NCBI RefSeq assembly: GCF_900116105.1
Contig: NZ_FPAC01000002.1
Location: 124,001-188,000, forward strand
Direction of reading: 5' to 3'
DNA from: Paenibacillus sp. 453mf
GTDB taxonomy: Bacteria > Bacillota > Bacilli > Paenibacillales > Paenibacillaceae
Length of the DNA: 64,000 nucleotides
Shown: piece after piece, positions 1 to 9,402 of the stretch
Layout: every line of letters begins with the position of its first letter
How positions within the stretch are numbered: position 1 is the first letter of the stretch
Notes under the pieces: model-generated
What the model was told of the DNA's origin: nothing
What the model saw: only the letters and a program-made list of their open reading frames with translations
The model's database searches: none
Made by a program: the position numbers and the translations under genes

Positions 1-1079
1 GGTGAAGCATCATTCCACACTTCTCCAAGGATGTAGGCATCAGGGTTCACCTTCTTGACGGTGTGACGGAATTCTCTCCAGAATTCATGATCTACCTCAT
101 TCGCCACATCAAGACGCCAGCCGTCTACTCCGATCTCCTTAATCCAGTACTCTGCCACGTTTAGAAGATACTCCTTAACCTCAGGATTCTCGGTGTTCAG
201 CTTCGGCATCAGCGGTTCAAAGGAGAACGTCTCATAGCTTGGAATGCCATCGACAACTTCAATCGGGAAGCTGCGAATATAGAACCAATCCTTGTATTTG
301 GACTCTTCGCCATTCTTCTGCAGATCGACGAAGGGCTTGAATGTACGGCCAGAGTGGTTAAAGACGGCATCAAGCAGCACTTTGATGCCGCGCTTATGGC
401 ACTGCTTCACCAGCCTCTTCAAGGTGTCGGCATCTCCAAAATGCGGATCAATCCGCATGTAATCCTCTGTGTCATACTTGTGGTTGGTGGTCGCTTCAAA
501 GATCGGAGTAAAATAGATGGCTGTGATTCCGAGCTCGCTCAAATAATCCAGGTGATCAATGACCCCTTGAAGATCGCCTCCAAAAAAGTTATCCCGTTCA
601 GGCTTACCGCCCCAAGGCAGCACGCTCTCCGGATCATTGCTCTTGTCACCGTTGGCAAAACGCTCTGGGAAGATTTGATAAAATATAGCATCCTTAACCC
701 AAGCCGGCGGCGTAAACACATCGACTCCATTAATATAAGGGAATTCAAACATACGGTCCGGGCTGTCCGGTTCTTCTTCAAGGAAGTTGTTCTCATCCAT
801 CCATATGCTCTCTTCCCCATCTTCCAGCAGGAAGGCATAGCGAAGTCGCCGGTAAGGCGGCTGTACTTCACAGCTGAAATAGTCGAACATGGAATCGGAG
901 GTCATCTTGCTAAGGGGTATGTATTTTTTAGTTCGCTCCCAGTCGTATTTATCTCCGGTTAAGATGGAGACCTTATGAATGTCATCTCTCTTGGTGCGAA
1001 TACGAATGATAATGGTATCCTTGTCATAAGCACAGGACCATTGCTGTTTAGGGTGATGGTAAATAGCTTCTAATTGCAT
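1..1079 (-). CDS. GH13 neopullulanase / maltogenic amylase-like glycosidase (5' part, runs off left edge)
   Basis: The first 359 codons of a glycoside hydrolase family 13 enzyme read leftward and continue past base 1. ATG at 1079 follows an AAAGGAGG site 9 bases upstream. Residues 1 to about 120 look like the N-terminal beta domain typical of cyclomaltodextrinase, neopullulanase and maltogenic amylase. The barrel follows, with region I DAVFNH, region [11 protein letters not shown] holding the nucleophile Asp, and region III GEVWN holding the acid/base Glu. There is no signal peptide, so a cytoplasmic enzyme degrading imported maltodextrin or cyclodextrin is likely. The family is usually about 580 residues, so the C-terminal third is outside the window. 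The exact substrate cannot be settled from sequence. Confidence 0.9.
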   Translation of the reverse strand, partial: MQLEAIYHHPKQQWSCAYDKDTIIIRIRTKRDDIHKVSILTGDKYDWERTKKYIPLSKMTSDSMFDYFSCEVQPPYRRLRYAFLLEDGEESIWMDENNFLEEEPDSPDRMFEFPYINGVDVFTPPAWVKDAIFYQIFPERFANGDKSNDPESVLPWGGKPERDNFFGGDLQGVIDHLDYLSELGITAIYFTPIFEATTNHKYDTEDYMRIDPHFGDADTLKRLVKQCHKRGIKVLLDAVFNHSGRTFKPFVDLQKNGEESKYKDWFYIRSFPIEVVDGIPSYETFSFEPLMPKLNTENPEVKEYLLNVAEYWIKEIGVDGWRLDVANEVDHEFWREFRHTVKKVNPDAYILGEVWNDAS

Positions 1080-1400
1080 CGTACTTCTCCTCCTTTGTAT
1101 ATTTGCCTCTATAGAAGATGAATTAATAAGAACCATGGAGCTAAGGTGTTTAGCCTGCTCGACCTGTCGTGATCATAAAAACAAAAGGCACAACCAAAGA
1201 GAGATAATATCCTCCGAGGTTGTACCTGTCCTTGATTCATCACAGATAACATGGCCTTTTAATTGTGAGTTAAAATGCTGGAAGTTATACTGAACTGTAG
1301 AACTTTACAGCAGATTAGCTTCGTTTTTGTTAATATACCATGCAGATCCTGGTTTCTGCAATGAAGCGCGTACATATATTATAAATGAGGTGTTACTGGA
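1080..1400. other. Divergent intergenic region between the amylase and response regulator genes
   Basis: This 321-base gap must hold the promoters of both divergent genes. An imperfect inverted repeat pairs CACAACC near 1188-1194 with GGTTGTACC near 1218-1226. AAAAGGC near 1183-1189 can also pair with GCCTTTT near 1254-1260. Neither is followed by a clear T-run, so I read them as possible regulatory structure and not a terminator. No ORF with a ribosome binding site was found. Confidence 0.35.
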
Positions 1401-2078
1401 ATGACAACGCTGCTCTATGTTGAGGATGATATCGAAATCGGAAATCTGGTGAGGTCGGATCTTGAGGACCGCGGCTATGATGTGCTCTGGTTAAAAAGCG
1501 GAGAGAATGCTGCCTCCATGGCACATGGAGCGCATCTTGCGATTCTCGATGTTATGCTGCCTGGACTTGATGGGTTCACCGTCGGCCAGCGGCTTAAAAA
1601 AGAACTTCCCGAATTGCCGATCTTAATGCTCTCTGCGCGAACGTCCATTGATGACAAGCTGCAGGGACTCGAATTTGCCGATGATTATTTGACCAAGCCC
1701 TTTCATCCGGATGAGCTTGCGGCAAGGGTAGAGGTACTGCTTCGGCGAAATGGACAGGCGCTGCCCCGTTCAGAGCACATCGTGCTCCATCATTTGAATG
1801 TCTATATGGACGAACAACGAATTGTTGATACGGCAACGAACGAAGAAATCGTGCTTACCGGCAAGCAGTTTCATATTTTTAATTATTTGCTGAGACATTT
1901 GGGTCAGATCAAGACGAAAGAGCAGATTTATGAATCCGTATGGGGTGAGCCTTATATGGAAGGAGACAAGACGCTTATGGTCCATATTCGTCATCTGCGA
2001 GAGAAATTGGAGAAGGATCCGGCTGAACCAAAAATTATTGAGACGATCAGGGGCGTAGGCTACCGGGTGAAGGCATGA
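1401..2078 (+). CDS. OmpR/PhoB-family response regulator
   Basis: This 225-residue protein has a receiver domain (about 1-118) and a C-terminal winged-helix DNA-binding domain (about 128-225). The acidic pocket E8/D9/D10, phosphoacceptor D50 in ILDVMLPG, and K99 in TKPF are intact. The segment before ADDY is one residue shorter than the usual GLELGADDY, a small oddity. The GAGGTG site lies just before ATG 1401. Its stop overlaps the start of the sensor kinase by ATGA, and an ABC transporter follows. Together these resemble the BceRS/lantibiotic-immunity arrangement, in which the regulator drives transporter expression when a peptide antibiotic is sensed. Confidence 0.93.
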   Translation: MTTLLYVEDDIEIGNLVRSDLEDRGYDVLWLKSGENAASMAHGAHLAILDVMLPGLDGFTVGQRLKKELPELPILMLSARTSIDDKLQGLEFADDYLTKPFHPDELAARVEVLLRRNGQALPRSEHIVLHHLNVYMDEQRIVDTATNEEIVLTGKQFHIFNYLLRHLGQIKTKEQIYESVWGEPYMEGDKTLMVHIRHLREKLEKDPAEPKIIETIRGVGYRVKA

Positions 2079-3520
2079 GTTACAGAAGGAAGCTTCGAAC
2101 AGACGAAGGAAGAATCCGTTTCAAAAATTCGCTGATGTCGCGTTATCTGCTAATCGTCATTATCGCGATGGTGTTCCTGCCGATTGCCTTTATGTCGACG
2201 GGGCTTCTCTTCGGCATTCTATATCCAATTATAAATACGGCTAATGACGATCATCTGCCTTACGGCAACTCCATTCAGATCGAATCGGACTGGCATGAAG
2301 AAGCGGAGAAGCTCAGCGGCTTGCCAGAAGACAGCGTCAGGTCAAGGCTGGCAGAGCTCGGCGAGTATTATAAGGAATCAACCATTCTCTGGGTGGATAA
2401 TTCAGGTGCGACAAGCTTCAAGAAGCCCGACACATTGCAGATTCAGTCCAGTTGGAAACCTTCCGATGCTGTGGAATACATGAAGAATGCACAAAACAAT
2501 TCGCAAGTCTTTACTGTCGTTGCCTTTATTGGCGGTGGGCAGGAGGATTTGGGTAAAGGGTTTATCTCACTGGCACTGCCAAGAGAGGTTCTGAACCGCT
2601 CTTCTGACACGGGAGGCTGGGCGTTCTATAACACACTCGCTATGATCATCATTCTCGGGCTGTTCATGCTCATTTCCTGGTCATTCTTTCGGCGCATCAG
2701 CAAGAGACTTACAAGGCTTGAGATTGCGGTGTCCACTCCTGGAGCTGATGGTATTCCGCTGCCGGTGGAAGTTAGACAGCCAGACGAAATTGGACATCTG
2801 GAGAAGTCTTTTAATGGAATGGTGCATCAGCTGAGAGACAGCAGGGGGAGACAGCAGGAGGAGGAACAGCTGCGTAAAAATCTGATTGCTGACCTGTCGC
2901 ATGATTTGAGAACGCCGCTGACTGTCGTACGTGGGCATCTCCACGCGCTTCATAAAGAGCCGCTCACAGCTAATGGACGGGAATCGCTCCACCGAATAGA
3001 GGGGAAAATTGACGACCTTGGGGGATTGATCGACAACCTGCTGTCCTATAATTTACTGTCGAGCGGAAAGTATACGATGAAGCTGCAGAAGGCAGATGTA
3101 GTCCGGATTGTAAGAGAAAGCACAGCGGCTTGGTATCCGATATGGGAATCGGAAGACTTCATCATCGACATTGAGCTCAGCGAACAGCCATTGATATGGA
3201 ACGTGGATATTCAAGGCTTCCATCGGGTACTGGACAACCTGTTTCAGAATATTGTGCGCCATGCCAAATCAGGCAGATATGTAAGAGTGGCAACAGAACA
3301 GTATCTTGGCGAGGCGTGCATTGTGATTGAAGATCATGGGCCCGGCATAAGCGGAGATTCCACGTCGGCCGGTGCAGGCATCGGACTTCGAATTGTGGAT
3401 CTGCTGCTTGAAGGAATGGAGCTTACGCGCAAAGTTGAAAGCTCTGAACGGGGGGCGAGCATGATTATTGGGCCGCGTTCCGCCGATACCCGGAATAAGA
3501 GCAATTTAAACAAAACTTAA
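2075..3520 (+). CDS. Membrane sensor histidine kinase
   Basis: This 481-residue kinase is translationally coupled to the response regulator by an ATGA overlap. Transmembrane segments lie at about 22-52 and 180-203 and enclose an extracytoplasmic sensor of about 125 residues. A HAMP-like linker follows, then a HisKA domain with H276 in DLSHDLRTP, then a HATPase domain with the N box near DNLFQNIVRHA and the G box EDHGPGIS. The external domain is larger than in BceS-type intramembrane sensors and closer to kinases that detect ligand directly. It presumably phosphorylates D50 of the upstream regulator. The signal is inferred only from the transporter next door. Confidence 0.92.
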   Translation: MSYRRKLRTDEGRIRFKNSLMSRYLLIVIIAMVFLPIAFMSTGLLFGILYPIINTANDDHLPYGNSIQIESDWHEEAEKLSGLPEDSVRSRLAELGEYYKESTILWVDNSGATSFKKPDTLQIQSSWKPSDAVEYMKNAQNNSQVFTVVAFIGGGQEDLGKGFISLALPREVLNRSSDTGGWAFYNTLAMIIILGLFMLISWSFFRRISKRLTRLEIAVSTPGADGIPLPVEVRQPDEIGHLEKSFNGMVHQLRDSRGRQQEEEQLRKNLIADLSHDLRTPLTVVRGHLHALHKEPLTANGRESLHRIEGKIDDLGGLIDNLLSYNLLSSGKYTMKLQKADVVRIVRESTAAWYPIWESEDFIIDIELSEQPLIWNVDIQGFHRVLDNLFQNIVRHAKSGRYVRVATEQYLGEACIVIEDHGPGISGDSTSAGAGIGLRIVDLLLEGMELTRKVESSERGASMIIGPRSADTRNKSNLNKT

Positions 3521-3582
3521 ACTTCGTGCCTACTTCACCTTAAACCTGGAGCGTTATGATAGTTCCCGAGGTGATAAAACAA

Positions 3583-4494
3583 ATGAATGAATGGATGATT
3601 GAAACAGCTGATGTCTGGAAGACTTACCGCGGCAAGGCAGCGGTAAAAGAGCTCAGCTTGCAAATAAAGAGAGGCGAAATTTACGGTTTCCTAGGACCGA
3701 ACGGCGCTGGAAAAACAACGATGATCCGGATGCTGCTCGGACTTATTAAACCGACAAAAGGATATATTCGCATCTTCGGCAAGGATATCCGGAACCACCG
3801 CATGGAAATACTCCGAAAGGTTGGTTCCTTGGTCGAGTATCCATCCTATTACGGCCATTTGAATGCAGTTCAAAATTTGGAGACAAGCCGTCTACTGCTG
3901 GATGTCCCTAAATCGAGAATCGACGAGGTACTGAGTATTGTAGATCTGACGAAGGATGCCAAGCGTCCTGTAAAGGGGTACTCCCTCGGAATGAAGCAAA
4001 GGCTTGGTATTGCAAATGCGCTTCTTGGCAATCCTGAGCTGCTCATTCTGGATGAACCGACAAACGGTCTTGATCCTTCTGGAATTCAGGAGATTCGTGA
4101 GCTTATCAAACGAATGCCGCAGGAATACGGCATAACCGTGCTCGTCTCCAGCCACCTGCTCAGTGAAGTAGAACAGATGGCAAGCACCGTCGGTATTATC
4201 CGCGAAGGTCAGCTTGTATTTCAGAATACGATTGAGCGGCTGCACCAGGAGGCTGGAAGCACGATCCGCCTCACCGTATCTGATGCAGAAGATGCTCTTC
4301 AAATCGCCAGAGAGCTTGGACAATGGGGTCAGGTGGATGGGACAAGGCTGACTTTTAACCATATGGACGATCATATGATTGCCGCACTGGTCCGCCGATT
4401 GGTCGAGCAGGATCACAGCGTATACCGGGTTGAGGAACATAGACAATCTCTGGAGGACTTTTTCCTCGAAGTGGTTGGAGGGGTCGTTAAATGA
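3583..4494 (+). CDS. ABC transporter ATP-binding protein (bacitracin/lantibiotic-type)
   Basis: This 303-residue ATPase starts at ATG 3583, where GAGGTG lies 9 bases upstream; the ATG at 3556 has no such site. It has Walker A GPNGAGKTT, the signature variant YSLGMKQRL, Walker B LLILDEPTNGLDP and the H-loop SSH, all typical of the BcrA/drug-resistance subfamily. A C-terminal extension of about 85 residues follows the nucleotide-binding domain, as in BcrA. It overlaps the permease gene by ATGA. The expected role is to power removal of a peptide antibiotic or other hydrophobic compound from the membrane. Confidence 0.92.
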   Translation: MNEWMIETADVWKTYRGKAAVKELSLQIKRGEIYGFLGPNGAGKTTMIRMLLGLIKPTKGYIRIFGKDIRNHRMEILRKVGSLVEYPSYYGHLNAVQNLETSRLLLDVPKSRIDEVLSIVDLTKDAKRPVKGYSLGMKQRLGIANALLGNPELLILDEPTNGLDPSGIQEIRELIKRMPQEYGITVLVSSHLLSEVEQMASTVGIIREGQLVFQNTIERLHQEAGSTIRLTVSDAEDALQIARELGQWGQVDGTRLTFNHMDDHMIAALVRRLVEQDHSVYRVEEHRQSLEDFFLEVVGGVVK

Positions 4495-5927
4495 TGATGC
4501 GACTGTTAAATAGTGATCTTCTCAAAATACGAAAAAAAGGTTTATGGTTTCTCGTATTTCTTGCTCCTATTGGTCTGGTAGCGATGAATGCCCTCAATTT
4601 TGGCCTTCGCCTAGACTATTTGCAGGGGCTGTATGGTGAAGAGGGGATGTGGGATGGTCTGCTCTTCAACTTTGAACCGTTTGTGCCGCTTGCCGTTCTT
4701 CTTGGCGCTACCATACTGAGTTCGATGATGGCAGGGGTAGAGTATCAGCAGGGCTCCTGGAAGCAGCTGCTTGCCCTTCCGGTATCCAGATGGAAGGTGT
4801 ATTTATCCAAATTCTCGGTGATATTGATGCTGCTTCTGAGCTCTTGTATATTGCTGTATATTGGCATTGTTCTGCTTGGGCTCACCCTTGGATTCAATAT
4901 GCATATACCCTGGCTGGATCTGCTGAAGCTATGCTTCCTTCCTCTGGCCGCATCTTTGCCGATGATCGCGATTCTGTTTATGCTGACCATGACTCATGAG
5001 AATCAGGCATTGTCTGTGACCATTGGCATTACACTTGCTATTATGGGCTTGTTCAGTGCCCAGCTTCCAGAATTTGTTCCCCTATCCTGGCCGATGTTCA
5101 GCATCATGCTGCCGGATGGAGAGAAGCTGGCTTTGTTTGGTGTTGGTCTTGGCTCCGTACTGCTTCTAGCCGGAATGTCGTTATTCGGTAAAGGTGGCTT
5201 GACCATGGGTGCCTACTTTCGTCTATTATCTGCGGAAAGACTTAAAATCATGAAATCGTGGGTGTGGCTGCTGGTGCTCGTCAGTCCAGCTATTGCTCTG
5301 CTGCTAGGCTTTATTGCGGAGCCAGCCGGTTATTGGGATCTGATGGCTTCCCAGGCTACTTTTCACGCGATGCTGTTTCTACCCATCTTCACAGGAATAT
5401 TCGCTTCCTTTATCTGCAGGTTTGAGCATGCAGTGGGTGGCTGGAAGCAGGTATTGGTACTCCCGGTGAGCCGTTTCACATTCTATGCAGCCAAGCTGAC
5501 GGTTATTATGGTGTTAATCCTGGTAATCCAGCTGCTTCTATTGCTTAGTTTGCTTGCAGCAGGTGCTTATCATGGAATGCATAGCGATATTCCTTGGGGG
5601 ATGCTCCTCCAGAGTATCGGAGCGGGATGGCTCGCAACATTGCCCCTTGCAGCACTCCAGCTGCTCGTATCCTTGATGTGGAGCAGCTTCGGTGCTCCGC
5701 TCGGCATTAATTTTATGCTGACGATACCAAACCTGCTGATCGTAAACTCTAGCGACATTGCTCCGTATTATCCGTGGGCACAGCCCTTCCTGCTCATGAT
5801 GCCGAGGGAGGAATTCAGTTTTGGGGCATTTATGGTGCCAATGTCGACCATATTGCCTGTCGTTCTGGGTAGTGCGCTTCTGTTTATACTCCTCGGCGCC
5901 GTGTACTTTAGACAGAAGGAAATTTGA
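4491..5927 (+). CDS. ABC-2 type permease, two homologous halves fused
   Basis: This 478-residue membrane protein contains about twelve hydrophobic segments in two similar halves. The half beginning LLNSDLLKIRKKGLWFL (near residue 3) is echoed by LLSAERLKIMKSWVWLL (near residue 245). Each half continues with a membrane pattern and a WKQ(L/V)L(A/V)LPVSR motif. Lantibiotic-immunity exporters usually use two separate permeases of about 240-250 residues, so this looks like a fusion of a tandem pair that supplies both membrane halves in one chain. It is the last gene of the regulator-kinase-ATPase-permease operon. The substrate is unknown. Confidence 0.88.
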   Translation: MMMRLLNSDLLKIRKKGLWFLVFLAPIGLVAMNALNFGLRLDYLQGLYGEEGMWDGLLFNFEPFVPLAVLLGATILSSMMAGVEYQQGSWKQLLALPVSRWKVYLSKFSVILMLLLSSCILLYIGIVLLGLTLGFNMHIPWLDLLKLCFLPLAASLPMIAILFMLTMTHENQALSVTIGITLAIMGLFSAQLPEFVPLSWPMFSIMLPDGEKLALFGVGLGSVLLLAGMSLFGKGGLTMGAYFRLLSAERLKIMKSWVWLLVLVSPAIALLLGFIAEPAGYWDLMASQATFHAMLFLPIFTGIFASFICRFEHAVGGWKQVLVLPVSRFTFYAAKLTVIMVLILVIQLLLLLSLLAAGAYHGMHSDIPWGMLLQSIGAGWLATLPLAALQLLVSLMWSSFGAPLGINFMLTIPNLLIVNSSDIAPYYPWAQPFLLMMPREEFSFGAFMVPMSTILPVVLGSALLFILLGAVYFRQKEI

Positions 5928-6268
5928 CTGTGCTATGTTGTGCTCCTCCTCATAAAGGAGTGAGGAAGGGAAATCCCAATCGGCTTTTCTCAAAACTCAA
6001 CTGACAGACCATGCTTCAAGTGCGATAATTCCTTTAAAAGGGCATCATTATCTTCATTGGACGAATTATTTAGAGATAAGCGAAGCGTTGCTGGAATTTG
6101 TAGAAAAGATTTAGAACGGTGACTTATAAAATGAACTATGTTCAGATGACCTTATAATAAGATATCAAGAATAAAACAAGCAGGGCTGCCTTTCGCTAAT
6201 CAGCGATTAAGGGCAGCCCTGTATTTAATATATATAGATGTACATGTACACATCTTCAGAACGAGGTC
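5928..6268. other. Convergent intergenic region
   Basis: This 341-base gap lies between the permease stop and the end of the oppositely oriented dehydrogenase. Only the strong terminator at 6181-6222 stands out. No coding frame with a ribosome binding site was seen. Confidence 0.5.
6178..6223 (-). terminator. Rho-independent terminator of the dehydrogenase gene
   Basis: CAGGGCTGCC at 6181-6190 pairs with GGGCAGCCCTG at 6211-6221. On the minus strand the stem is followed by CTTGTTTTATTC. The loop itself contains a second near-palindrome (TCGCTAATCAGCGA). Confidence 0.85.
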
Positions 6269-7237
6269 TTAATGCAATGCAATATCGTCAATCTTTAGAT
6301 TGTTGATATTATTTCTGAGAATTTGGCAAGAGTGCTTGAACTTGACCATTTCTTCCTGGCTAAGGTTTAATTCAAGCAGCTCCTTAATCCCGTCGCTCCC
6401 GATAATGGCCGGAACGCCGATGCACATGTCGGTCTCGCCGTACTCACCGTCAAGAATGGCGGACACCGCTATAATCTTATGATCATCCGTTAGAATGGAA
6501 CGGGTAATAAAAGCGATGGCGCTGCCAATGCCAAACTGCGTAGAGCCTTTGCGGGTGAAGATCTCCCAGCCTGCGTCCCGGGTCTTTCGTGCAATATCCT
6601 CAAGATCCAGTGTTTTGAATCTCTCTTTATGCTGATCAAGAATATGCAGGATCGGCTTTCCTCCAATCGTGACATGGGACCAGGCGACAAATTGGGACTC
6701 TCCATGCTCGCCCAGCGCATAGCCGTGGACACTGCGCGGATCGATGGAGAACACTTCGGACAGAATCGTCTTGAGTCTTGAGGAGTCAATGGATGTGCCT
6801 GTGCCGATGACCTGATTCCGCGGCAGTCCTGACAGCTTCCATACCAGGTACGTAATAATATCCACAGGATTTGCCGCAACGACAAATACACCGTTAAAAC
6901 CGCTCTCCATGATTGGCTGAACGATATCTTTAGTAATAATTTCTGCTTCTCCCAGAATATCAAGCCGGGTCTGGCCTGGCTTCACACTGGCTCCTGCCGT
7001 CAGGACGATGACATCCATATCCTTGCAGTCGGCATAAGTTCCGGCATGGACCTTGGTGCGCTGATACGTAAAATCCATGCTGTGGGACAAGTCGAGTGCC
7101 TGCCCAAGCGCTTTCTCATAAGTGCGGCCAATAAGCATGATTTCTCCTGCAATCGCCTGATTGATCATGGAATAAGCTGCGCTAGATCCGACAAGACCCG
7201 CCCCGACAATCGCCACTTTTCCTGTTCTATTTCGCAT
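6269..7237 (-). CDS. L-lactate/L-2-hydroxyacid dehydrogenase
   Basis: This 322-residue NAD-dependent dehydrogenase belongs to the lactate/malate dehydrogenase family. ATG 7237 is preferred because AGGAGG precedes it by about 10 bases, and the upstream ATG at 7261 would place that site inside the coding region. Visible are the Rossmann [12 protein letters not shown], and catalytic His in GEHGES. The mobile specificity loop reads ASVKPGQTR where typical lactate dehydrogenases have NQKPGETR, so the Gln contacting the pyruvate methyl side (position 102 in LDH numbering) is Val. Malate dehydrogenases have Arg there. This points to lactate dehydrogenase relatives accepting larger 2-oxoacids, but the exact substrate is uncertain. 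Monocistronic, with its own terminator. Confidence 0.88.
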   Translation of the reverse strand: MRNRTGKVAIVGAGLVGSSAAYSMINQAIAGEIMLIGRTYEKALGQALDLSHSMDFTYQRTKVHAGTYADCKDMDVIVLTAGASVKPGQTRLDILGEAEIITKDIVQPIMESGFNGVFVVAANPVDIITYLVWKLSGLPRNQVIGTGTSIDSSRLKTILSEVFSIDPRSVHGYALGEHGESQFVAWSHVTIGGKPILHILDQHKERFKTLDLEDIARKTRDAGWEIFTRKGSTQFGIGSAIAFITRSILTDDHKIIAVSAILDGEYGETDMCIGVPAIIGSDGIKELLELNLSQEEMVKFKHSCQILRNNINNLKIDDIALH

Positions 7238-7718
7238 AACCTGCTTTCCTCCTGTCCCCATGTAGTTATCTGCCTAGCATCTATATTTGTATTGTATGCA
7301 TATGCCTATTCAACGTTACATAAGATAACATAATTTTCTCTTGAATAGCAATGGGGATTCAGATCATACGGTAAATTAAGTGAACAATTATTACAAATAG
7401 ATGACGTGCAATGAAACTCTTGTTCATTATCCCACGTGAAATCCAGCATAAAGTGTCGAACGGACGGGGAGGGGCGTCGTAATTCCACCCTGACAAAACT
7501 TCTTACGATCCCACATTCTTAGAAGAAATATGCCAAAGGATTTGAAGGGGAGAGAGGCGAATTGCTTATCTCACAGACAACTATTTCGCTGTTCCGCCCT
7601 GATCAAGCGGAAGAAATAGCGCTGTTTCCTAACAGGCAAGTGCATGGTATGAAGTTTGATTAATGTCGGCATACGTTAATGATTTATTAGACCCTAAAAA
7701 ATTCGGGAGGGAATGATA
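7238..7718. other. Divergent intergenic region with a long hairpin
   Basis: This gap of about 480 bases lies upstream of both the dehydrogenase and the RacA-like gene. Arms CTATTTC...TTCCGC (7581-7597) and GCGGAA...AAATAG (7607-7619) form a hairpin about 100 bases upstream of the RacA-like start. It lacks a T-run, so it may be leader RNA structure. No convincing ORF was found. Confidence 0.4.
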
Positions 7719-8363
7719 ATGAATATGCATTTGAATATGAATGAAGCAGGAGCTACCACGGAAACGGCTAAGGAATTGGGGATCGGCGCAAGCACACTCC
7801 GTAAATATGCGGCTGCGCTGGAGGAGCAAGGGCATCGTTTTGAACGGGCTGCGAATAAATCGAGACTATTTGGAACGCTTGAAATTGAGCGGATCAAGGA
7901 AATGATGAATTTGATGAGAGAGCAGAATCTGCCGCTGAATGATGCAGCCGTGCTCGTTATGGAGCTGAATCATGATATGGCTGCAGCGGCCAAGGATGAC
8001 TCTGATATACAACAGGCAAGTGCACATTCACCACTAATTGAGCAGGAGAAGGTTCTTCAGAAGGCAGGAGTGGAGCAGGAGCAAGTCAAGCAGCTCAATA
8101 TGGAATGGAAAATACTACAGGAACGCATGGCTGAGCTCGAACGTGAGCAAACGAAGCTGATGAAGCAAAATGAACAGCTGCAGGAGCAGGTAGAAGAACA
8201 GCGCTTATGGATTAAGGAGAAGCTGGATGAGGATCGTGACCGTCAGCTGATCACGAATTTGCGAAGCTATCAGGGGCGCAATCAGAAGCCAAAATCCAAG
8301 CAGAGGGGGCACTCACTGAGGATGCTGTTCGGATTGCTCCCAAAGAGTAGGAGGGAGGCGTGA
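7719..8363 (+). CDS. RacA-like MerR-type DNA-binding protein with coiled coil and DUF3967-like end
   Basis: This 214-residue protein begins at ATG 7719, where GGGAGG ends 8 bases upstream; ATG 7713 is too close to that site. Residues about 13-75 form a MerR-like winged helix (TAKELGIGASTLRKYAAALEEQGHRF). Residues about 115-175 are a Glu/Gln/Lys-rich coiled coil. Then comes a DUF3967-like motif (KEKLDEDRDRQLITNLR) and a basic tail. RacA proteins anchor chromosome origins at the cell pole during sporulation, and similar MerR/DUF3967 proteins occur on plasmids and chromosomes of Bacillales. Function here is inferred from architecture only. Confidence 0.72.
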   Translation: MNMHLNMNEAGATTETAKELGIGASTLRKYAAALEEQGHRFERAANKSRLFGTLEIERIKEMMNLMREQNLPLNDAAVLVMELNHDMAAAAKDDSDIQQASAHSPLIEQEKVLQKAGVEQEQVKQLNMEWKILQERMAELEREQTKLMKQNEQLQEQVEEQRLWIKEKLDEDRDRQLITNLRSYQGRNQKPKSKQRGHSLRMLFGLLPKSRREA

Positions 8364-8437
8364 TGATGCGAAAATTCATCCGCTCCACTCTTCATCAAAA
8401 AGTGACGAATCAAGATACAGGACCGCCTAAAGCATAG
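8363..8437 (+). CDS. Possible 24-residue peptide after the RacA-like gene
   Basis: ATGATG begins inside the TGA stop of the RacA-like gene (TGATG overlap). It is preceded by the very strong AGGAGGGAGG at 8350-8359, which lies inside the upstream gene. The frame runs 24 codons to TAG 8435 and encodes a basic peptide starting MMRKFIRSTLHQKV. Its length gives little statistical support. The ribosome binding site and coupling are the only evidence. Confidence 0.3.
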   Translation: MMRKFIRSTLHQKVTNQDTGPPKA

Positions 8438-8514
8438 GAATTTGTTTTTATTTTTACAGTATTAGAGTTACAATAGAAAGGAGTGATTGATAAAAGCGAC
8501 AAGGAGAGCCACAA

Positions 8515-9261
8515 ATGATTATTTTGAAGAGCAAAGATGAAATACAGTATATGAAGAAGGCTGGCGAGATTCTCGCCGCTTGCCATAGAGAGATTGCCGG
8601 GCTCATTCGCCCTGGCATTCAGACGCAAGAGATTGATGCTTTTGCAGAGAGCTTCATGAAGAAGCATGGAGCGACTCCAGAGCAAAAAGGCTACAACGGT
8701 TATCCATATGCCACCTGTGCTTCGGTAAATGACGTGATCTGCCACGGGTTCCCTGGAAAATACGCGCTGAAGGACGGGGATATCGTAACGGTGGATATGG
8801 TCGTTAATCTGGACGGCTGGCTGGCGGATTCCGCTTGGTCTTATGCGGTTGGTAATGTATCCGAGCAGGCTCAGAAGCTGCTGGATGTGACCAAAGAATC
8901 CCTGTATAAGGGTATCGAAAAAGCCGTTATTGGCAACCGGATCGGGGATATTTCCAACGCGATCCAGGTGTATGCTGAAGGCGAAGGATTCTCGGTCGTT
9001 CGGGAATTCATTGGGCATGGTATCGGTCAGGATATGCATGAAGAGCCGCAAGTGCCTCATTACGGACCAGCCGGACGCGGACCGCGTCTGAAGGAAGGCA
9101 TGGTCATTACGATTGAGCCGATGCTGAATGTCGGTACCTTCCGCAGCAAGCTGGACAGCGACGGGTGGACAGCCCGTACACAGGACGGCGAATTGTCTGC
9201 ACAGTATGAACATACCATCGCCATTACGGCAGATGGCCCGGTCATTCTAACCGAGCAATAA
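8515..9261 (+). CDS. map: Type I methionine aminopeptidase
   Basis: This 248-residue cytosolic metalloprotease removes the initiator Met from nascent proteins. The AAGGAG site lies about 10 bases before ATG 8515. The pita-bread fold ligands are visible: Asp in VTVDMVV and Asp in LADSAWSY, His in EFIGHGIGQDMHEEP, Glu in TIEPML, and Glu in the final YEHTIAIT segment region. Length matches the bacterial type Ia family. Here the gene stands alone rather than in the ribosomal protein/adk operon, so it is probably a second map copy, as in Bacillus; this cannot be confirmed inside the window. A strong terminator follows. Confidence 0.95.
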   Translation: MIILKSKDEIQYMKKAGEILAACHREIAGLIRPGIQTQEIDAFAESFMKKHGATPEQKGYNGYPYATCASVNDVICHGFPGKYALKDGDIVTVDMVVNLDGWLADSAWSYAVGNVSEQAQKLLDVTKESLYKGIEKAVIGNRIGDISNAIQVYAEGEGFSVVREFIGHGIGQDMHEEPQVPHYGPAGRGPRLKEGMVITIEPMLNVGTFRSKLDSDGWTARTQDGELSAQYEHTIAITADGPVILTEQ

Positions 9262-9327
9262 TAGGAATGAACCTGCAGCATAGGACGCTTGCTGATCCAG
9301 GATCATTCAAGGCCACGGCCGCAATAT

Positions 9328-9382
9328 AGAGAGCAGCATTCCTTCTATCCTCCATATGAAGGGATGCTGCTCTTTATTTTAC
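9328..9382 (+). terminator. Terminator of map
   Basis: AGAGCAGCATTCC (9329-9342) pairs with GGGATGCTGCTCT (9361-9373), followed by TTATTTTA. Confidence 0.85.
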
Positions 9383-9402
9383 TTGAAGGGAGCATATATC
9401 CC

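Noticed and set aside
5935-5975. Possible terminator right after the ABC permease (CTCCT...AGGAG)
   Set aside because: Stem is only about 5 bp and no T-run follows.
7631-8024. 14-base repeat AACAGGCAAGTGCA in the RacA-like leader and inside its gene
   Set aside because: The second copy is in ordinary coding sequence and there is no symmetry; most likely coincidence.
8410-9213. 267-codon minus-strand frame over map
   Set aside because: Antisense to a clearly recognised methionine aminopeptidase, without a ribosome binding site or family motif.
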